Shown in pieces: positions 61,001 through 64,000 of a DNA stretch of 64,000 bases. The notes beneath the pieces were generated by a model. That model had not been told where the DNA came from, made no database searches, and saw only the letters and a list, made by a program, of their open reading frames with translations. The number at the start of each line of letters is the position of its first letter. Positions within the stretch are counted from its first letter, which is position 1. Source of the stretch: Lepeophtheirus salmonis (lineage: Eukaryota; Arthropoda; Copepoda; Siphonostomatoida; Caligidae); contig NC_052131.2 in NCBI RefSeq assembly GCF_016086655.4, positions 10,895,940 through 10,959,939 of the forward strand. The letters are read 5' to 3'. The translations under genes and the position numbers were made by a program.

Positions 61001-64000
61001 CATTAATATAAAAGAATAAAAACCACAAGAAAAAAAAAAAGAAACTGCCGAACGAGATACTAGTACACATTATTATTCCTTTACCTCCACTTACAAAATC
61101 CCAAATACACTGTCTAACGCAATATAAATGTAACATCTTTTAACTAATGCAACTTCACTTTCCAATCATTCAAAAGGATTTTGTGAATTTTTCAGATGGT
61201 CGCTGTTGTTACCGTTTCATTTGAGCATCCTTTGCTTGGCTTGAACGGTATGTTATCCTAATGAGGAGTATTGTAAAGTTAAAACAGATTTTTTTTATCC
61301 ATTCATTTGGAAATAACAACATTAGCGTCACACTTAGTGCAACAACTCACAAACTAAAAAAAACAAATTGTTGTGAAGTTTTGAGAGCTGTCTTTTAATG
61401 GTTTGACTAACTGAAAATGAAATGAATGAAAAAAATAGCACAATATGTTTGTAAGCTCGGGACTTTAAGTGCATTTACTTTGAATGTAAAAAAATATAAG
61501 TACACAAGTACATAAAATGATGGAGAAAAAGTATCTTCCTAAGAATAGTATTTAATACATATTTATTAGCTTGCGAAAAAATATTCAAACTACAACATAG
61601 TATAAATAATTGTCATATTATATTTTTTGAAAATGATAATATAATATGTAATATAAGCATTTCAATTAATTAAAAATTTATAATTGGATTACATCAAATT
61701 TTGACAATTTTTTTATATAATTTTGAAAGTAATTCAACATAATTTAATACCAAACTATCAACAAAAAAATATATATTCTATCTAGAAAAATATTTATAAA
61801 GATAATTAAATATTGTTAAACAAATATTAAAAATTATACAAAAAATGTACAAAAGAAAACTTTAATTTAAATCATAATTTTAAAGTTAAATTTATTTACA
61901 TAGCAAAAATACATTTATAAAAATTTTAAATGCTAAATTGTCATTTGTGCACTGACATGGGATTAAGACATTCTACAACTAAATTTCAATGCACACAAAG
62001 GCACTTATCTGTAAATATTGAGGGTAAATATTTACTAATTTAATTTCTTAGGCTATTATTAATGGAAATTACTAGTGTCAATATTGAATTAGTAAATTAA
62101 TTTAATAGCACACTAAATGAATATATAATCACCTATTATGTCAATTTTAACTTCTTTAAATATATATATATAGTTTAACTTTAATTGTTTTCAACTTGAT
62201 TACTAGAAAAAAATTAACCATATTTTCTATAAATATTTGAAAATTCTTATTTATTCTACCTAAAGTTGTTCCGTTAAGGTTTCAATACAAAATTCATATT
62301 GTTTCATGTGCATGTTTTCAAATGCAGGGATAGTATAGATATGATATTCACATTTGATCAGTATTACTATTTGAAATATTTAGGATACAGTGATGGAAAA
62401 TACCAAATTGTTATATCAGTCCACAAATCTGGATATTTTTTAAGTATACATCCTCCGATAAATGGCCTGTTGAAAAAAACTTCTTCCGTCACTTTTCTTT
62501 TCATACTAATATAAAAATATGAATGTTATTATTTTATCGTATTAGGAATATACCAATTAATTGGCAAGTAATAGGTAATTATCCGTATAGATAACAATCA
62601 CTATGAATTTAATAACTTTAAACTTATATTATTTATTGGATATAACCATAAATCAAATGATTGATGAAATATTTTAAAGATTTTGATCCCCATATATTAT
62701 TTCCATGTAATTTTAATAACAAAGAAGAGTTTGAAAAGGGTTGTGAGATCTTTTATACACCATTAAATATAAAAACGGTATAAACTCATCCAAGGAGATC
62801 TTGGTTATGGTTAAGAAACTACTGAAGTCGAGATCGGTAATAAAAACAATGGATGGTAATTATGTTGTCCCAACTGTAATTTGGTGTGGCATTATGATAC
62901 AAAAAATAATAAAAATGAGAATAATTAAATAGTAACAAAATTCGTCAAGTGCTTTTGGTTTTCAAAAATTAGATGAAGTGTTGACCAAATTCAATGAAGC
63001 ATCTGAATGCTTTTGATATAAAAAGGAATATTGATTATGTTGTGTATTATGCACGTTATATCCTTATGACCTATTCTTTAATAATCATCCGTTAACATAA
63101 TGTTAAATTTAGAGTAGCTAGCATGTACTATGGTATTTATCTCCTTTTTCCATGGGAAGAAAGTAACAATGTGAGACTGTGCAAGGCTAAAACAGTCCTG
63201 TTGTAAGATGTTATAAGTAGGGATGGTCATGTAAGCTAAATTTAGTTGAGAGAAAAACCACTCCTGAGAGAATGTCATAAAAAATATTGTAAATTTGTGA
63301 GATATATCATGTAAGACAACACTACAAACTTTTAGTTCTCCATTCTGGCTGATACATTATAATTTTCAAAATATAAAGGAATTTAGATATTAATTTAGCC
63401 ACTAAACCTTAGTTAATATATTACTGAACTATTTGTCTAATTACTAATAAATGTGCATTTTTTAATAGTTCTATAATTTATTTAGATGAATGGGTATCCT
63501 ACCAAATTGCTTATCCATATTAAATATAAATTATTCAACTATCATGCATCTATATTTTAAATGATATTAAAAAGAATAATTGCAATGAAAAATATATGTT
63601 GAACATTATTGAATTCAAAACATAGTAAAAAATTTTATTCTCTTATGCAAATATATTCTTATAAGGAACAAAAAACTAAGTCACCCAGCAAACATATTTT
63701 TTTTTACAAAAAATGTTTTATTGTTCAATGATATTTTGAAATTTAATAACGTTTTCTCAATATTTTTATATTCTGATCTTCAAATATATTTAATTAATTT
63801 GATTAAAGGGTTACATGTAATTTATAAACATAAATAATTACTTCTCGAAGAAACTAATATTTGTTTTTGGAAAGTACATAATATATAAAAAGTTACAAAT
63901 GGTATTATTTGGAAACGGCTAGATACGGATTATTGGAAGATAATCGGGATGAACCGAGTATTTACTAATCATTTTCTAATATCAAAATATTTTTTTAGCC
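58060..64000. other. AT-rich spacer to window end, no gene supported
   Basis: Long A/T-rich sequence with homopolymers (for example 60354-60378). Frames at 60096-60329, 62299-62514 (plus), 60930-61136 and 63078-63278 (minus) show no recognisable domain. A Lys/Arg-rich minus frame at 60520-60645 is noted in findings. Confidence 0.5.

Noticed and set aside
1..64000. CRISPR arrays, bacterial promoters, operons or Rho-independent terminators
   Set aside because: No regular spacer-repeat structure, and the content is clearly eukaryotic; hairpins and TATA-like words are expected by chance at this AT content.

Overview
This is a eukaryotic, strongly AT-rich, gene-poor window dominated by decayed transposable elements. 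I find no intact host gene, rRNA, tRNA or CRISPR array. The mariner/Tc1 coding remnants resemble, from memory of those families, elements abundant in caligid copepods such as the salmon louse Lepeophtheirus salmonis. That placement is an inference from transposon resemblance, not from a host gene.

Layout. 1-2.0 kb: AT-rich spacer. 2.0-2.6 kb: hAT/ZBED5-like transposase fragment. 3.0-3.9 kb: first copy of a Tc1-like element lacking its catalytic core. 7.2-8.8 kb, minus strand: LINE reverse transcriptase fragment abutting the 5' half of a mariner. 13.8-14.9 kb: two different IS630/mariner fragments joined at one breakpoint in opposite orientations. 18.8-19.9 kb: a doubtful copia-like scrap and an internally deleted Mos1-like mariner. 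20.1-23.4 kb, minus strand: BEL/Pao pol relic (RT, RNase H, integrase) with a Tc1 element inserted at the YVDD codon of its RT. 26.2-27.7 kb: a full-length decayed mariner and a doubtful second one. 28.5-29.0 kb: second copy of the Tc1-like deletion family. 30.1-30.8 kb: tail of a LINE ORF2. 32.8-35.5 kb: third copy of the deletion family, split by a 1.9 kb inverted-repeat element. 37.0-37.8 and 38.9-40.2 kb, minus strand: a Tc1 relic and another LINE relic. 40.2-52.7 kb: AT-rich spacer with a GC-richer patch near 42.5 kb. 52.76-55.07 kb: almost complete piggyBac element with TTAA flanks, inverted repeats, one intron and all three catalytic aspartates, but broken by stops and a frameshift. 55.8-56.5 kb: coding-like sequence I cannot identify. 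57.37-58.06 kb: short deletion-derivative mariner with TA flanks. 58-64 kb: AT-rich spacer.

The elements do not form a pathway. They record successive insertions (Tc1 into BEL/Pao; an inverted-repeat element into a Tc1-like copy) and internal deletions. The best second-look items are the YVDD-splitting insertion, the piggyBac copy, the nested 1.9 kb element, the shared-deletion Tc1 family and the unidentified 55.8-56.5 kb region.
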